NCBI RefSeq assembly: GCF_024168825.1
Contig: NZ_JALJWH010000001.1
Location: 868,001-932,000 of the forward strand
Direction: 5' to 3'
DNA: 64,000 nucleotides
Source: Paenarthrobacter sp. A20
GTDB taxonomy: Bacteria; Actinomycetota; Actinomycetes; Actinomycetales; Micrococcaceae
Each line of letters begins with the position of its first letter. Position 1 is the first letter of the stretch. A program made the position numbers and the translations under genes. This document shows, in pieces, positions 18,401-25,931 of this stretch. The notes beneath the pieces are model-generated. The model was not told where the DNA came from and did no database searches. It saw only the letters and a program-made list of their open reading frames with translations.

Positions 18401-19279
18401 CAGGGACTGCTTGTAATCACCCACGAAGTAGTAGGCGTCGAAGCGCTTTTCCTCATGCGTGGTGGTGGGCTGGCCGCCGAAGTTGTAGGAACCGCGGGCA
18501 AAGGTGTCGCGGAGGACGCCGTAGCCCTTGGAGGACATGTAATAGGGCACGGCGTTGGGGTAGCCGTCGTCGTCCCAGTCGAAGTTCTTGGCGATGTTGA
18601 TGAGGGCGCCGGTGTGGACGGAGCGGCCGTTCTGCATGCCGCCGCCGATGAACTGCTCGCCATCCTGCTGCGCGAGGTGCTGCGTGGCGGAGTTCGCCCC
18701 AAAGGTGATGGGCGCGGACTCTTCCAGGACCAAGGAACCGTCAGCCCTGAGAACCCGGAGCTGGGTGGTGGCTTTGTTGATCTCAACGGTGATCTTCGCG
18801 GTCTTCAGGACCAGCCAGTCGCCATCCGTGACGGTTGGGGTGGTCCCGGCGAACTTGTCCTTGCCCACCACGATGTTGGCGGTCCTGGCCGGGTCGCCTT
18901 GGTCCGTGTTGGCGGGGTCCGTGAACTTTCCGCTGGGGTCCGCTTCAAGGCGGAAGTTGCCGTCGTCCAGGAACGTGACGCGAATGGCGCCGTTCCCGGT
19001 GGAAAGGTCGACGACGTTGCCGGACTGGGTAAAGCCTGTCACCGCACCAAGGGGTACTCCAGCTGCATCGACAGGTACTTCGGGGGTGACGGCTTTAGTG
19101 GCGGCGGGGTCGCCGGGCACGGCATTGGCGGCCGCGGCAAACGTGAGCGCAGGGATGGCACCTGCGAGGAGGAGGGAGGCGAGGCCGAGTGACGCGGCCT
19201 TTCTGGCTAACGAACCTTTTTTGGCGCGTCCGGAGCTGCTGGGGGCAGCGCCGGACAGGCCCAAGGAGGGTGCGGACAT
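15431..19279 (-). CDS. Secreted GH31 glycoside hydrolase with NEW3 and NPCBM domains
   Basis: A 1282-residue secreted enzyme. Residues 20-53 form a long Sec signal peptide (twin lysines, then a hydrophobic core). The GH31 catalytic barrel spans about 290-640, followed by the C-terminal beta domain (about 640-760), a NEW3/alpha-galactosidase-associated Ig-like domain (about 815-910) and an NPCBM carbohydrate-binding domain at the C-terminus (about 1140-1282). The acid/base is probably Asp465 in QWTGDHSGN; the nucleophile position is probably Asp414 in KLDVAWVG rather than the common WxDMNE form. GH31 enzymes cleave or transfer alpha-glucosyl units, so an extracellular alpha-glucan or dextran fragment is a likely substrate. 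Single gene with its own upstream region. Confidence 0.87.
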   Translation of the reverse strand: MSAPSLGLSGAAPSSSGRAKKGSLARKAASLGLASLLLAGAIPALTFAAAANAVPGDPAATKAVTPEVPVDAAGVPLGAVTGFTQSGNVVDLSTGNGAIRVTFLDDGNFRLEADPSGKFTDPANTDQGDPARTANIVVGKDKFAGTTPTVTDGDWLVLKTAKITVEINKATTQLRVLRADGSLVLEESAPITFGANSATQHLAQQDGEQFIGGGMQNGRSVHTGALINIAKNFDWDDDGYPNAVPYYMSSKGYGVLRDTFARGSYNFGGQPTTTHEEKRFDAYYFVGDYKQSLGAYTTLTGKPMMPPVYALEYGDADCYNRSNPGYSSSGYGDPDGAKQRTPDAIKTARKFVENDMPAGWMLVNDGYGCEYQQLPETVSNIEEETDLKVGLWTQRSLTNQEYEVGEAGVRLRKLDVAWVGQGYRQALTGCEAAHGGIEQYSNARGTSLMVEGWAGSQRCGMQWTGDHSGNLDAVRWQVSALTGAGNSGLAFTTGDVDGIFGGSAESYVRDLQWKAFAPALYSMSGWAATDKRPWLYGDEATAINRQYLQLRQQLMPFIYSLAQESSTTGVSMMRSMALEFPDQQWSYGAEANNQFMLGSDFLVAPVFTQTDVRNGIFLPAGQQWVDYWTGKLYQGGQILNGYNAPLDKLPVFVRAGAVIPQGIVARNASLVPEDSMITLDVYAQGQDTFTLYEDDKVTREFKDGKSSSQLFAVDAPGKGNSSVKVSIGERKGEYTGKAAARPYELKVHAGAAPKDVKIGGTKLTQHSTQAAYASATTGWYFDEANNGTIWVKTGSIASNQSATVQLQQAGPLGGKSQEDTAAEVRVTTGQQVFQDQETTVTAAFVNTGTKAKTNVVLTPVLPEGWTVVSSTGATAAKVNGGGTTTATFVIKPGSSAKAGQQTVRVSASYTASGSAQSVTGGNQIYVAYGSLAAAYNTVSVTTVAGKALGNFDGGGATFAAEQLAAATVPAGGVRPGSTVTVDAGKPTQVDYTWPAVGPDVANSVALSAQTIAVKGKGTHLAVLGSAAVGNGTSPELTLTYADGSMEKQSIFFPNWLQPSVLNGAVLAVSEQGRNNANGPSPEYTQYKYQAFSNTVRLNPTKELASVTLPTDTRVKFFDWKVTSQPLPNVPVGSVYASETPWVQALNGYGVIGKNVANKDSASSPDKPLAINYTDPATGQQPVFTKGLGVHAASKITYYLGGKCSTFTSQVGLESGFGGNIIFKVNADGVNKYQSRTYTPGFAPESVSVDLTGVAYVELVVDPSGSINGAHGVWGDAKFTCAP

Positions 19280-19357
19280 GTGGGGCCAACTTTCGACGAG
19301 TGACTTTTTGTGATCTAACTCATAGCGAAACGTGCACTAATCGTCACTGCAAGAGAG

Positions 19358-19376
19358 CAAAAGGTCAACCGTTTCA
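19358..19376 (-). promoter_or_regulatory. Possible promoter/operator of the GH31 gene
   Basis: Reading on the minus strand, TGAAACGGTTGACC resembles an imperfect LacI-type operator (consensus core TGAAACCGTTTCA) and contains TTGACC, a good -35 hexamer, about 85 bases before the start codon. The -10 element is not clear. Weak evidence. Confidence 0.3.
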
Positions 19377-19395
19377 CCAAAATTGCCGACCCAAC

Positions 19396-20050
19396 TTAGT
19401 GCCCGCGGATGATCCTGCGCTGCGTCGCAACCGAGATGGCCGCCGTGCGGTTGTCCACCCCGAGCTTGGCGTAAATGTGCACCAGGTGGGTCTTTACAGT
19501 CGCCTCGGAAATGAAGAGTTGCTTGGCCATGGCACGGTTGCTCATGCCCGTCGCGAGCAGCTCCAGTAACTGGACTTCCCGGGCACTCAACGCCGGCGCA
19601 GGATTCCGGATCCGCCCCATGAGCCGGGCCGCGACCTCAGGTGCCAGCGCAGTCTGACCGGCAGCTGCCGACAGCACAGCTTGGCGGATCTGCTCAGGCG
19701 GAGCGTCCTTCAGCATGTAGCCACTCGCGCCTGCCTCCACCGCGTTGAGGATGTCCGCGTCGGTGTCGTACGTGGTCAGAATCAGCACGGGCGGCGGGGG
19801 AGTCCCGGCCTCACCCGCTGATCTTCCCGGTGGCCGTGACCCCATCCATGCCGGCCCCCATCTGGAGGTCCATAAGGACCAGGTCCACGGGCTCGCCGAG
19901 TGCATGCAGCTTGCTGAGCTCAGCCAGTGCAGCATCGCCGTCAGACGCTTCGGCAACTACCGTGACGCCCGGGAACTCAGCCAACATTGCGCGGAGGCCG
20001 GCACGGACCACGGGATGGTCGTCCACCAACAGGACACGGATTTCACTCAT
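19396..20050 (-). pseudogene. LuxR-type response regulator with a one-base frameshift
   Basis: The two parts of one response regulator lie in different frames. From 20050 the frame encodes the receiver start (VLLVDDHPVVRAGLRAML, phospho-acceptor Asp61 in VLMDLQM) and stops at 19811 after TATGKISG. The next frame continues with PPPPVLILTTYDTDADILNAVEAGASGYMLKD and the LuxR helix-turn-helix (LSAREVQLLELLATGMSNRAMA, SEATVKTHLVHIYAKLGV) to 19396. Removing one G from the GGG run at 19814-19816 restores a continuous 217-residue protein. The total length of 655 bases (3n+1) agrees with one inserted base. It is either a genuine inactivation or a homopolymer sequencing error. Its start overlaps the kinase stop by four bases. 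Confidence 0.85.
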
Positions 20051-21324
20051 GCCGCACCTTCATCTACCGGCAGCGGTACCCGAACGGCCACCACGGTTCC
20101 TTCGCCCGGAGCCGACTCGATCTCCAGGCTGCCTTCCAGCGCGGCAAGCCGCTCGCGCAAACTCATAAGTCCGACGCCGGTGCCGTCGCCCCGCGCCGTA
20201 CGGGCCGCCGTCGAGGGCTCGAAACCTATCCCGTCGTCGAAAACGTCCAGTGTCACCTCGGCGCCAAGAAAGGACAAAGTCACGACGGCGGCACGTGCGT
20301 GGGCGTGCGCCCACACGTTCGCGAGGGAGGCCTGAGCGGCCCGGAGCAAGGTGGTCTGGTACGTGTTGGGCAGCTCCACGGGCGTGCCCACCAGTGCGAA
20401 ACGGCACCGCAAGGCCGTTCCACGGGCAGCGGCCTCGGTCTCCGTCTTTCCACAGAGCCTGCGCAGGCTGTCCACCAAGCCAGACTGTTCCAAGGCAGGT
20501 GAACGCAGGCCCCGGACAAAGCTCCTGGCCTCCGCAAGGTTCGTCGACGCTGTGTCCTGCACGATCCTCAGCCGCTCCTTGGCCGCCTGCGCGTCCCCAT
20601 CGTCCAAGGCCTTCTCCGCGGACCTTCCCATCAAGATGATGCTGGAGAATCCCTGAGCCAGGGTGTCGTGGATTTCGCGGGCCAGCCGCTCACGCTCAGC
20701 CAGCATGCCGGCGTCGTGCTGGGTTTGGGCGAGTTCGGCGCGCGTCCGCCGGAGATCGTCGGCCACAACGCGTTGATTCTCGGCCTCCAGGAACAAAGCT
20801 CTGTACGCCAGCCCGGTCACCACTGCGAAGCCCGCCCCGAACACCGGTCCCAGGACCATGGCGAGCTGCAATCCGCCGTCGGCCGAACCCCGGCTATGGA
20901 ACCACAAAGCACCAACCAACAGTGCCGTGCTGAGCGCAATAGCGGGCAACGACAAGCGCCGGGGCAACAGATGAAGCTGGAGGAAGAACAGGGGAAAGGC
21001 CACCCAGGCGAAGTCGCTGCTGACCAGCAGGAGCAGCAACCAGAGCAGCATGACAGCGGCCAGCCACCACCGCGCATAGGGAGTGGGGTCGAACCGGCCG
21101 GCATCGCCTGAGTGGCGCTTCTCCAGGATGGTTCCGGCGAGGTAAACGAGGGCCAACACGGCGGACAAGCCCAATCCAGCCACCACAGCCACGGCAGAAG
21201 GCGCCCCGGCAGATCCGACACCAGTCAGCAAGCGCCCAATCGCAACCAGAAGGAGAATTGCGAAACCCACGTGCAGGCAGACGCGCAGGACACGGAGGAT
21301 GGTGGCGGCACCGGTGGACTGCAT
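20047..21324 (-). CDS. Two-component sensor histidine kinase (HisKA_3 type)
   Basis: A 425-residue kinase beginning MQSTGAATILRV. About six membrane helices fill residues 10-190, followed by a short coiled linker and the phospho-acceptor box ERLAREIHDTLAQGFSSIILMG, then HATPase_c with AQASLANVWAHAHA, DDGIGF and GTGVGLMSLRERLAALEG. I chose ATG 21324 because the longer frame upstream has no kinase-like residues and would cover the divergent promoter region. Its partner regulator directly downstream is frameshifted, so the pair may be non-functional. It is divergent from a FtsX-type permease gene, the probable target of the system. Confidence 0.9.
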   Translation of the reverse strand: MQSTGAATILRVLRVCLHVGFAILLLVAIGRLLTGVGSAGAPSAVAVVAGLGLSAVLALVYLAGTILEKRHSGDAGRFDPTPYARWWLAAVMLLWLLLLLVSSDFAWVAFPLFFLQLHLLPRRLSLPAIALSTALLVGALWFHSRGSADGGLQLAMVLGPVFGAGFAVVTGLAYRALFLEAENQRVVADDLRRTRAELAQTQHDAGMLAERERLAREIHDTLAQGFSSIILMGRSAEKALDDGDAQAAKERLRIVQDTASTNLAEARSFVRGLRSPALEQSGLVDSLRRLCGKTETEAAARGTALRCRFALVGTPVELPNTYQTTLLRAAQASLANVWAHAHARAAVVTLSFLGAEVTLDVFDDGIGFEPSTAARTARGDGTGVGLMSLRERLAALEGSLEIESAPGEGTVVAVRVPLPVDEGAA

Positions 21325-21519
21325 GCCTCCCAGCGTATCCCTGGGGCTCCCTTTCAAGGCCCGGATTCGGCGCCGCGACGCGTGAATCAACCATTTGGAT
21401 GATCGCCGGCTCAACCCCTCGGATCGCGCCAATCCATCCACCTCACGATGTCCCGGCGCGCCATCGCCGGAAGAGTGGAAAGAGCCGGGATCAAGCCCGC
21501 AATCAAGCAAAGGACTCTG

Positions 21520-22599
21520 ATGTTTCTCGCCATCCGCGACATTCGTTTCGCCAAGGGCCGCTTCGCGCTCATGGGCAGCGTCGTCGCCCTGATCACCTTG
21601 CTGCTCGTCATGCTTTCCGGGCTGACGGCAGGCCTGGGCAACCAGTCGACGTCGGCCATTGCGGCCCTGCCCGTTCAGCAAATCGTGTTCGGCGCGCCTG
21701 CAGGCGGTGAGCCCAAGGCGTCGTATACCGAGTCGGAAGTCTCCGGCCAGCAGCTCGAGGCGTGGCGGGAACAGCCCGGCGTTGCTTCCGCCCAGGCAGT
21801 GGGAATCAGCCAATCCCGGCTTCAGCCCGTGAGCGATGGCGGCGCGCCGGGCGGCACAGCGAACGTCGCAGTCTTTGGCGGCTCCTTGGCACCGTCCACT
21901 GTGGAGGACGGGACCGTTGTGGTCGGCGAATCCTTGGCCAAGGACCTGTCGTTGGAGGCCGGCGGCCGCGTTCGTGTCGGCGGAACTGATCTGACCGTCT
22001 CGGCAGTTGTTCAGGACCAGTGGTATTCACACACGGGTGTCGTCTGGACCACCCTGGAAACCTGGCGAACCATCGCCCACGCCACCCCCGGCACCGCTAC
22101 CGTGCTCGCGGTAACGCACGACGCCGGCACCTCCTTGGACCTCGACGCCGCCAATGCGGCGGCCGGCACAGTGAGCATGGATCCTGTGGGTTCGTTCCAG
22201 GCCTTGGCCTCGTACAAAAGTGAAAACGGATCACTCATGCTCATGCAGGCATTTCTCTACGGAATTTCCGCGCTGGTCATTGTTGCCTTCCTGACGGTCT
22301 GGACAGTCCAAAGGACGCGCGACATCGCAGTGCTCAAGGCGCTGGGCGCCTCCTCCTCGTACGTATTGAAGGATGCTTTGGCCCAGGCAGCCATGGTCCT
22401 GCTGGCAGGCGCCGCAGTGGGTGGTGCCATGGGCCTCGCCGGGGGACTCTTCGCGGCCCAGGCCGCTCCGTTCCTGATCACTCCCCTCACCACATTGCTG
22501 CCGGTTGCCGGGATCGTCATCCTTGGCCTGGCTGGCGCTGTCCTCGCCGTTCGCAAAGTCACCAAGGTGGACCCCTTGCTGGCCCTCGGCGGCAACTAA
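21520..22599 (+). CDS. FtsX/MacB-like ABC transporter permease
   Basis: A 359-residue permease with the FtsX arrangement: one N-terminal helix (GSVVALITLLLVMLSGL), a large extracytoplasmic domain (about 45-240) and three C-terminal helices, with the TVQRTRDIAVLKALGASSSYVLKD motif that contacts the ATPase. It ends in VDPLLALGGN. The ATG at 21520 follows AAAGGAC, a suitable ribosome binding site. The ATPase gene follows after 24 bases. Such pairs act in lipoprotein or antibiotic export and often pair with a two-component system like the divergent one here. Confidence 0.9.
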   Translation: MFLAIRDIRFAKGRFALMGSVVALITLLLVMLSGLTAGLGNQSTSAIAALPVQQIVFGAPAGGEPKASYTESEVSGQQLEAWREQPGVASAQAVGISQSRLQPVSDGGAPGGTANVAVFGGSLAPSTVEDGTVVVGESLAKDLSLEAGGRVRVGGTDLTVSAVVQDQWYSHTGVVWTTLETWRTIAHATPGTATVLAVTHDAGTSLDLDAANAAAGTVSMDPVGSFQALASYKSENGSLMLMQAFLYGISALVIVAFLTVWTVQRTRDIAVLKALGASSSYVLKDALAQAAMVLLAGAAVGGAMGLAGGLFAAQAAPFLITPLTTLLPVAGIVILGLAGAVLAVRKVTKVDPLLALGGN

Positions 22600-22623
22600 T
22601 ACTTTCCTCGAAAGGAATACACC

Positions 22624-23325
22624 ATGACCACCGCTCTCAACCTCGTCAACATATCCCTCGAATATCCGGACGGCGGATCCACCCTCAAGGCCCTGGACTC
22701 TGTGGATCTCGCCGTGCAGCAAGGGGAGTTCCTGTCCCTGGTGGGCCCTTCCGGGTCCGGCAAATCCTCGCTGCTCGCTGTAGCCGCTACCCTCGTCAAG
22801 GCCACTGCGGGGCTGGTCGTCATCGATGGGCAGGACGTCTCCGCGCTCAAGGAGGCCGAACGCACAGAGTTGCGCCGCGACAAGGTGGGAATCATCTTCC
22901 AGCAACCGAACCTGCTGCCTGCGCTGACCGCCGTCGAGCAGTTACTCATCTGCGAGCATCTGCGCGGCAATCCGTTGAAGGAGGCGCGCCGCAAAGCGGT
23001 TGAGCTGCTGGAGGTCGTAGGCCTGTCCGGGGCCGCGCACAAGCGTCCACACCAGTTGTCCGGCGGTCAACGTCAGAGGGTGAACATTGCCCGGGCCCTC
23101 ATGGGCAGTCCCACTGTCCTGCTGGTGGACGAGCCGACCGCTGCCCTCGACCACGAACGGAGCGAGTCGATTGTCCGGCTTTTGCGCAGCGTCACCGATG
23201 AGTTCCAAACGGCTACCGTGATGGTCACGCACGACACCGAATTCCTGCCCCTGACGGATTCAGTCGCGACCATGCGGGACGGGCGGATCAGCCGCGCGTT
23301 GGTCCCGTCCGCCCAGCCCAAGTAG
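22624..23325 (+). CDS. ABC transporter ATPase, LolD/MacB type
   Basis: A 233-residue ATPase with Walker A GPSGSGKSSLL, Q-loop FQQPNLLPALTAVEQL, signature LSGGQRQRVNIARALM, Walker B LLVDEPTAALDHERS and switch His in MVTHDTEF. The length and motifs are those of the LolD/MacB/FtsE class that pairs with FtsX-type permeases, matching the gene just upstream. AAAGGA precedes the ATG by about eight bases. Confidence 0.93.
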   Translation: MTTALNLVNISLEYPDGGSTLKALDSVDLAVQQGEFLSLVGPSGSGKSSLLAVAATLVKATAGLVVIDGQDVSALKEAERTELRRDKVGIIFQQPNLLPALTAVEQLLICEHLRGNPLKEARRKAVELLEVVGLSGAAHKRPHQLSGGQRQRVNIARALMGSPTVLLVDEPTAALDHERSESIVRLLRSVTDEFQTATVMVTHDTEFLPLTDSVATMRDGRISRALVPSAQPK

Positions 23326-23373
23326 GTAGCAGCAGACGCTCTATTGGGCCACCATAAGGGCATCTGCTGCTAC
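23326..23373. terminator. Inverted repeat between convergent genes
   Basis: GTAGCAGCAGA and TCTGCTGCTAC form perfect 11-base arms with a 26-base loop. It fills exactly the gap between the ATPase stop and the stop of the HxlR gene, so it probably works as a two-way terminator although neither side has a strong T-run. Confidence 0.55.
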
Positions 23374-23772
23374 TCAGTTGGGGGAGCCGAGGAGGGCTTC
23401 GTCCTGAGCGTCGTCGTAGGCATCGCGGGCCTCAAGGATGGTGGGGACGTGGCTCTCCGCCCACTCGCGAAGCATGGACAGGGGCTGCAGCAGGGACTCA
23501 CCCACCGCCGTCAGTTCGTAGTCCACCCGCGGCGGTACCTGGGCGTGAACGGTCCGGGTGATGAGTCCGTCGCGTTCCAGCGCCCGCAGCGTTTGCGTCA
23601 GGACTTTAGGGGTGACCACGCTGACCATCTTGCGAAGCTCGGAGAAGCGCACCGGCCCATCGCCGAGTACCTGGATCACCAGGGACGCCCACTTGTCCCC
23701 GATGCGCTGGAAGATCACGCGGGACGGGCAGTTGGGGTCGAGGATGTTGGCCGGGAGGTCTTTCGGTTCCAT
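23374..23772 (-). CDS. HxlR (DUF24)-family transcriptional regulator
   Basis: A 132-residue winged helix-turn-helix protein: NCPSRVIFQRIGDKWASLVIQVLGD, RFSELRKMVSVVTPKVLTQTLRALERDGLI and VDYELTAVGESLL are the HxlR hallmarks. A Cys just before the first helix (DPNCPSR) corresponds to the redox-sensing Cys of YodB, HypR and QorR, so it may respond to quinones or aldehydes (inference from family). It is divergent from the NAD(P)-binding protein gene and shares with it a spacer full of GTATCC/GGATAC half sites, as in qorR-qor2 pairs. Confidence 0.9.
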   Translation of the reverse strand: MEPKDLPANILDPNCPSRVIFQRIGDKWASLVIQVLGDGPVRFSELRKMVSVVTPKVLTQTLRALERDGLITRTVHAQVPPRVDYELTAVGESLLQPLSMLREWAESHVPTILEARDAYDDAQDEALLGSPN

Positions 23773-23777
23773 TGTCA

Positions 23778-23850
23778 GTATCCCTGAGGTAACTAGGTTT
23801 CTTTGAAGCTATCAGTATCCGTTGGATACCTTTGAATTATTCGAGGATAC
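23778..23850. promoter_or_regulatory. HxlR-type operator cluster
   Basis: The divergent spacer holds a palindrome GTATCC-gtt-GGATAC at 23815-23829, plus a GTATCC half site at 23778 and a GGATAC half site at 23845. GTAT/ATAC palindromes are typical operators of this regulator family. Placement between the regulator and its divergent neighbour suggests control of both genes. Confidence 0.65.
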
Positions 23851-23867
23851 CAACCCCAAGGAGAGCT

Positions 23868-24473
23868 ATGAAAATCGCAGTCTACGGCGCAACGGGCATG
23901 GTCGGCAGCCAGATCGTCAACGAGTCCCTCACCCGCGGCCACCAGGTCACGGCCATCTCCCGGAAGGGCGCAGAGGTAACCGGCGCCGCAGCGCAGGCCG
24001 CTGATCTGGCTGACGGCCAGGCCTTCGCCTCCATCGCAAAGGATCACGACGTCGTTGTGTTGGCGACGGGCCCCAGCCGCACCGGCGGCGACCACGGAGA
24101 ATGGCTCGACGCCATGGCTGCCGCTTACAGCAACGCCGAAGGAACCCGCCTCATGATCGTTGGCGGTGCCGGAACCCTGGAAATCGATGGTGTCCGCTTG
24201 CTCGATTCCCCGGACTTCCCGGAGGCGTACAAAGCTGAGGCCACCACCGCTGCCAAGGCCTTCGAAGCCGTCAAGCAGACCCCGGAGAACATCGACTGGA
24301 CCGTTCTGGCTCCGGCACCCGTGATCCAGCCGGGTGAGCGCACCGGGGAGTACAACGTGGCCAAGGACTCGCCTGCAGGCAACAGCATTTCCACGCAGGA
24401 CTATGCCGTTGCGATGTTGGATGAGATCGAACGCCCGGCCTACCGCCGCGCCCGTTTCACTGCCGCCAACTAA
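23868..24473 (+). CDS. NAD(P)-binding Rossmann protein (NmrA/BVR-B-like)
   Basis: A 201-residue atypical short-chain dehydrogenase-like protein. The N-terminus MKIAVYGATGMVGSQIV carries the GxxGxxG nucleotide site, and VVLATGPSR and MIVGGAGTLEID complete the Rossmann fold; no YxxxK pair is evident. Relatives include flavin/biliverdin reductase-like and quinone-reducing proteins. ATG at 23868 has an AAGGAGAG ribosome binding site five bases upstream. Control by the divergent HxlR regulator suggests a role in oxidative or electrophile stress. Confidence 0.88.
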   Translation: MKIAVYGATGMVGSQIVNESLTRGHQVTAISRKGAEVTGAAAQAADLADGQAFASIAKDHDVVVLATGPSRTGGDHGEWLDAMAAAYSNAEGTRLMIVGGAGTLEIDGVRLLDSPDFPEAYKAEATTAAKAFEAVKQTPENIDWTVLAPAPVIQPGERTGEYNVAKDSPAGNSISTQDYAVAMLDEIERPAYRRARFTAAN

Positions 24474-24479
24474 CGTCAG

Positions 24480-25925
24480 CTAAACCCCCAGGCCCAGCCC
24501 GGGTACCCGCATCTTGAATATGTCCTTAAGGGCATGTTTTGCCGCGTGGTACCCGGGCATCCCTGTCACACCCGGCCCGGGCGGTGTCGACGACGAACAG
24601 AGATACACGCCCGGCATCGGAGTCCTCCACGGCACGTTGGAAACCACTGGCCGTTGCACCAACCCACGCAGGTCCAGGATCCCGGCGCTGAAGTCGCCCC
24701 CAACGTAGTTTTCGTTGTACGCAGACAGTTCTGCCGCCGTCGTGGTCTGTGACGCAACCACAACGTCCCGGAAGCCCGGCGCGTACCGCTCGATGCGGGC
24801 GGTGACGGCTTCCGCCATGTCCACCGTGGAATTGGCAGGTACATGGCAGTAGGACCACAGGACGTGACGTCCCTCCGGCGCCCGGGTCCGGTCCACCACG
24901 GATGGCTGGGACACCAGGACGTAGGGCTCGGAGGGGTGCTTACCCATGGCCACGAGGTTCTCGGATTCGGCCATGGCAAGCCGCGACCCGCCCACATGGA
25001 CCGTTCCTGCCACCGCCAGGCCAGGGTCCAGCCAAGGAACCGGACCCGACAGGATGAAGTCCACTTTGCACGCTGCATTCCCAAAGCGGAATGTTTCCAG
25101 TGCGCGCCGGTACCGGTCGGGTACTTCTGTTCTGCCCAGCCTGGCCAGCGTAGGCGGAGCGACATCCAACAAAATGGCTTTCGATGGCCGGACCTGGTCC
25201 AGTGAATCGACGCGTTCTCCAACGTGGATGGTTCCGCCGTGGGCTGTCAGGTCATCTGCCATGGCCGCTGCAATGGAGATCGAACCACCAACGGGTATTG
25301 CCCAGCCGCCTGCATGGGCCAGGACGCTGAGCAGAAGCCCAGCCCCGGTTGAGCTCAGCGCTGGCTGCGAACCAAGGGCATGCGACATGACGCCCGTCAG
25401 CAACGCAGGAGCGGCATCTTCCCGGAAGCGGCGCCCCCACAGAGGTGTGCCTTGGTCCAGGGTGGCAAGCCCGAACATCATGGCCGCCAAAGGGTCTTTC
25501 GGTACCCTCAGCAGCTGGTTGGAGGTAAAGTCCACCACGCCATTCACCCGGGCCAGGAGGGGCTCCAGCAGCCGTCCGTAAGCCGGACCGTCCACACCTA
25601 ACCCGAGGACTGTCCGCTCCAGCGACTGATACGCCAACGCCGCCCCGCCCGAGTCCAGGGGAGTACCGTGCTGGACTTCGGGAAGCCGGAGATCTATGCG
25701 GCGGGATAGCTCGAAGGCACGGAAGAACGGCGATGCCAGGGCCATGGGATGAACTGCGGAACAAACGTCGTACAGGTAGCCCGGTTCGATCAGCTCGCTG
25801 GTGCGCGAACCGCCGCCGATCACGTCAGCGGCCTCATAAAGATGCACGTCCAGGCCTGCACGGGCCATCACAACTGCGGCGGCCAGACCGTTGGGACCAG
25901 CCCCGACGACGGCGACATCAGCCAT
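24480..25925 (-). CDS. Phytoene-dehydrogenase-like FAD oxidoreductase
   Basis: A 481-residue flavoprotein of the amine-oxidase/phytoene desaturase family. The N-terminus has VAVVGAGPNGLAAAVVMARAGLDVHLYEAADVIGGG, the ADP-binding fold plus GGG-type motif, and the C-terminus has PGVYLCSSSTPPGPGVTGMPGY, the second FAD-contacting segment. It is closer to the NAD(P)/FAD oxidoreductases of unknown substrate (pyridine nucleotide-disulfide oxidoreductase domain protein 2-like) than to a true carotenoid enzyme, and no crt genes are near. It follows the GT87-type gene by six bases and is likely in its transcript. Confidence 0.82.
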   Translation of the reverse strand: MADVAVVGAGPNGLAAAVVMARAGLDVHLYEAADVIGGGSRTSELIEPGYLYDVCSAVHPMALASPFFRAFELSRRIDLRLPEVQHGTPLDSGGAALAYQSLERTVLGLGVDGPAYGRLLEPLLARVNGVVDFTSNQLLRVPKDPLAAMMFGLATLDQGTPLWGRRFREDAAPALLTGVMSHALGSQPALSSTGAGLLLSVLAHAGGWAIPVGGSISIAAAMADDLTAHGGTIHVGERVDSLDQVRPSKAILLDVAPPTLARLGRTEVPDRYRRALETFRFGNAACKVDFILSGPVPWLDPGLAVAGTVHVGGSRLAMAESENLVAMGKHPSEPYVLVSQPSVVDRTRAPEGRHVLWSYCHVPANSTVDMAEAVTARIERYAPGFRDVVVASQTTTAAELSAYNENYVGGDFSAGILDLRGLVQRPVVSNVPWRTPMPGVYLCSSSTPPGPGVTGMPGYHAAKHALKDIFKMRVPGLGLGV

Positions 25926-25931
25926 CGCTGC

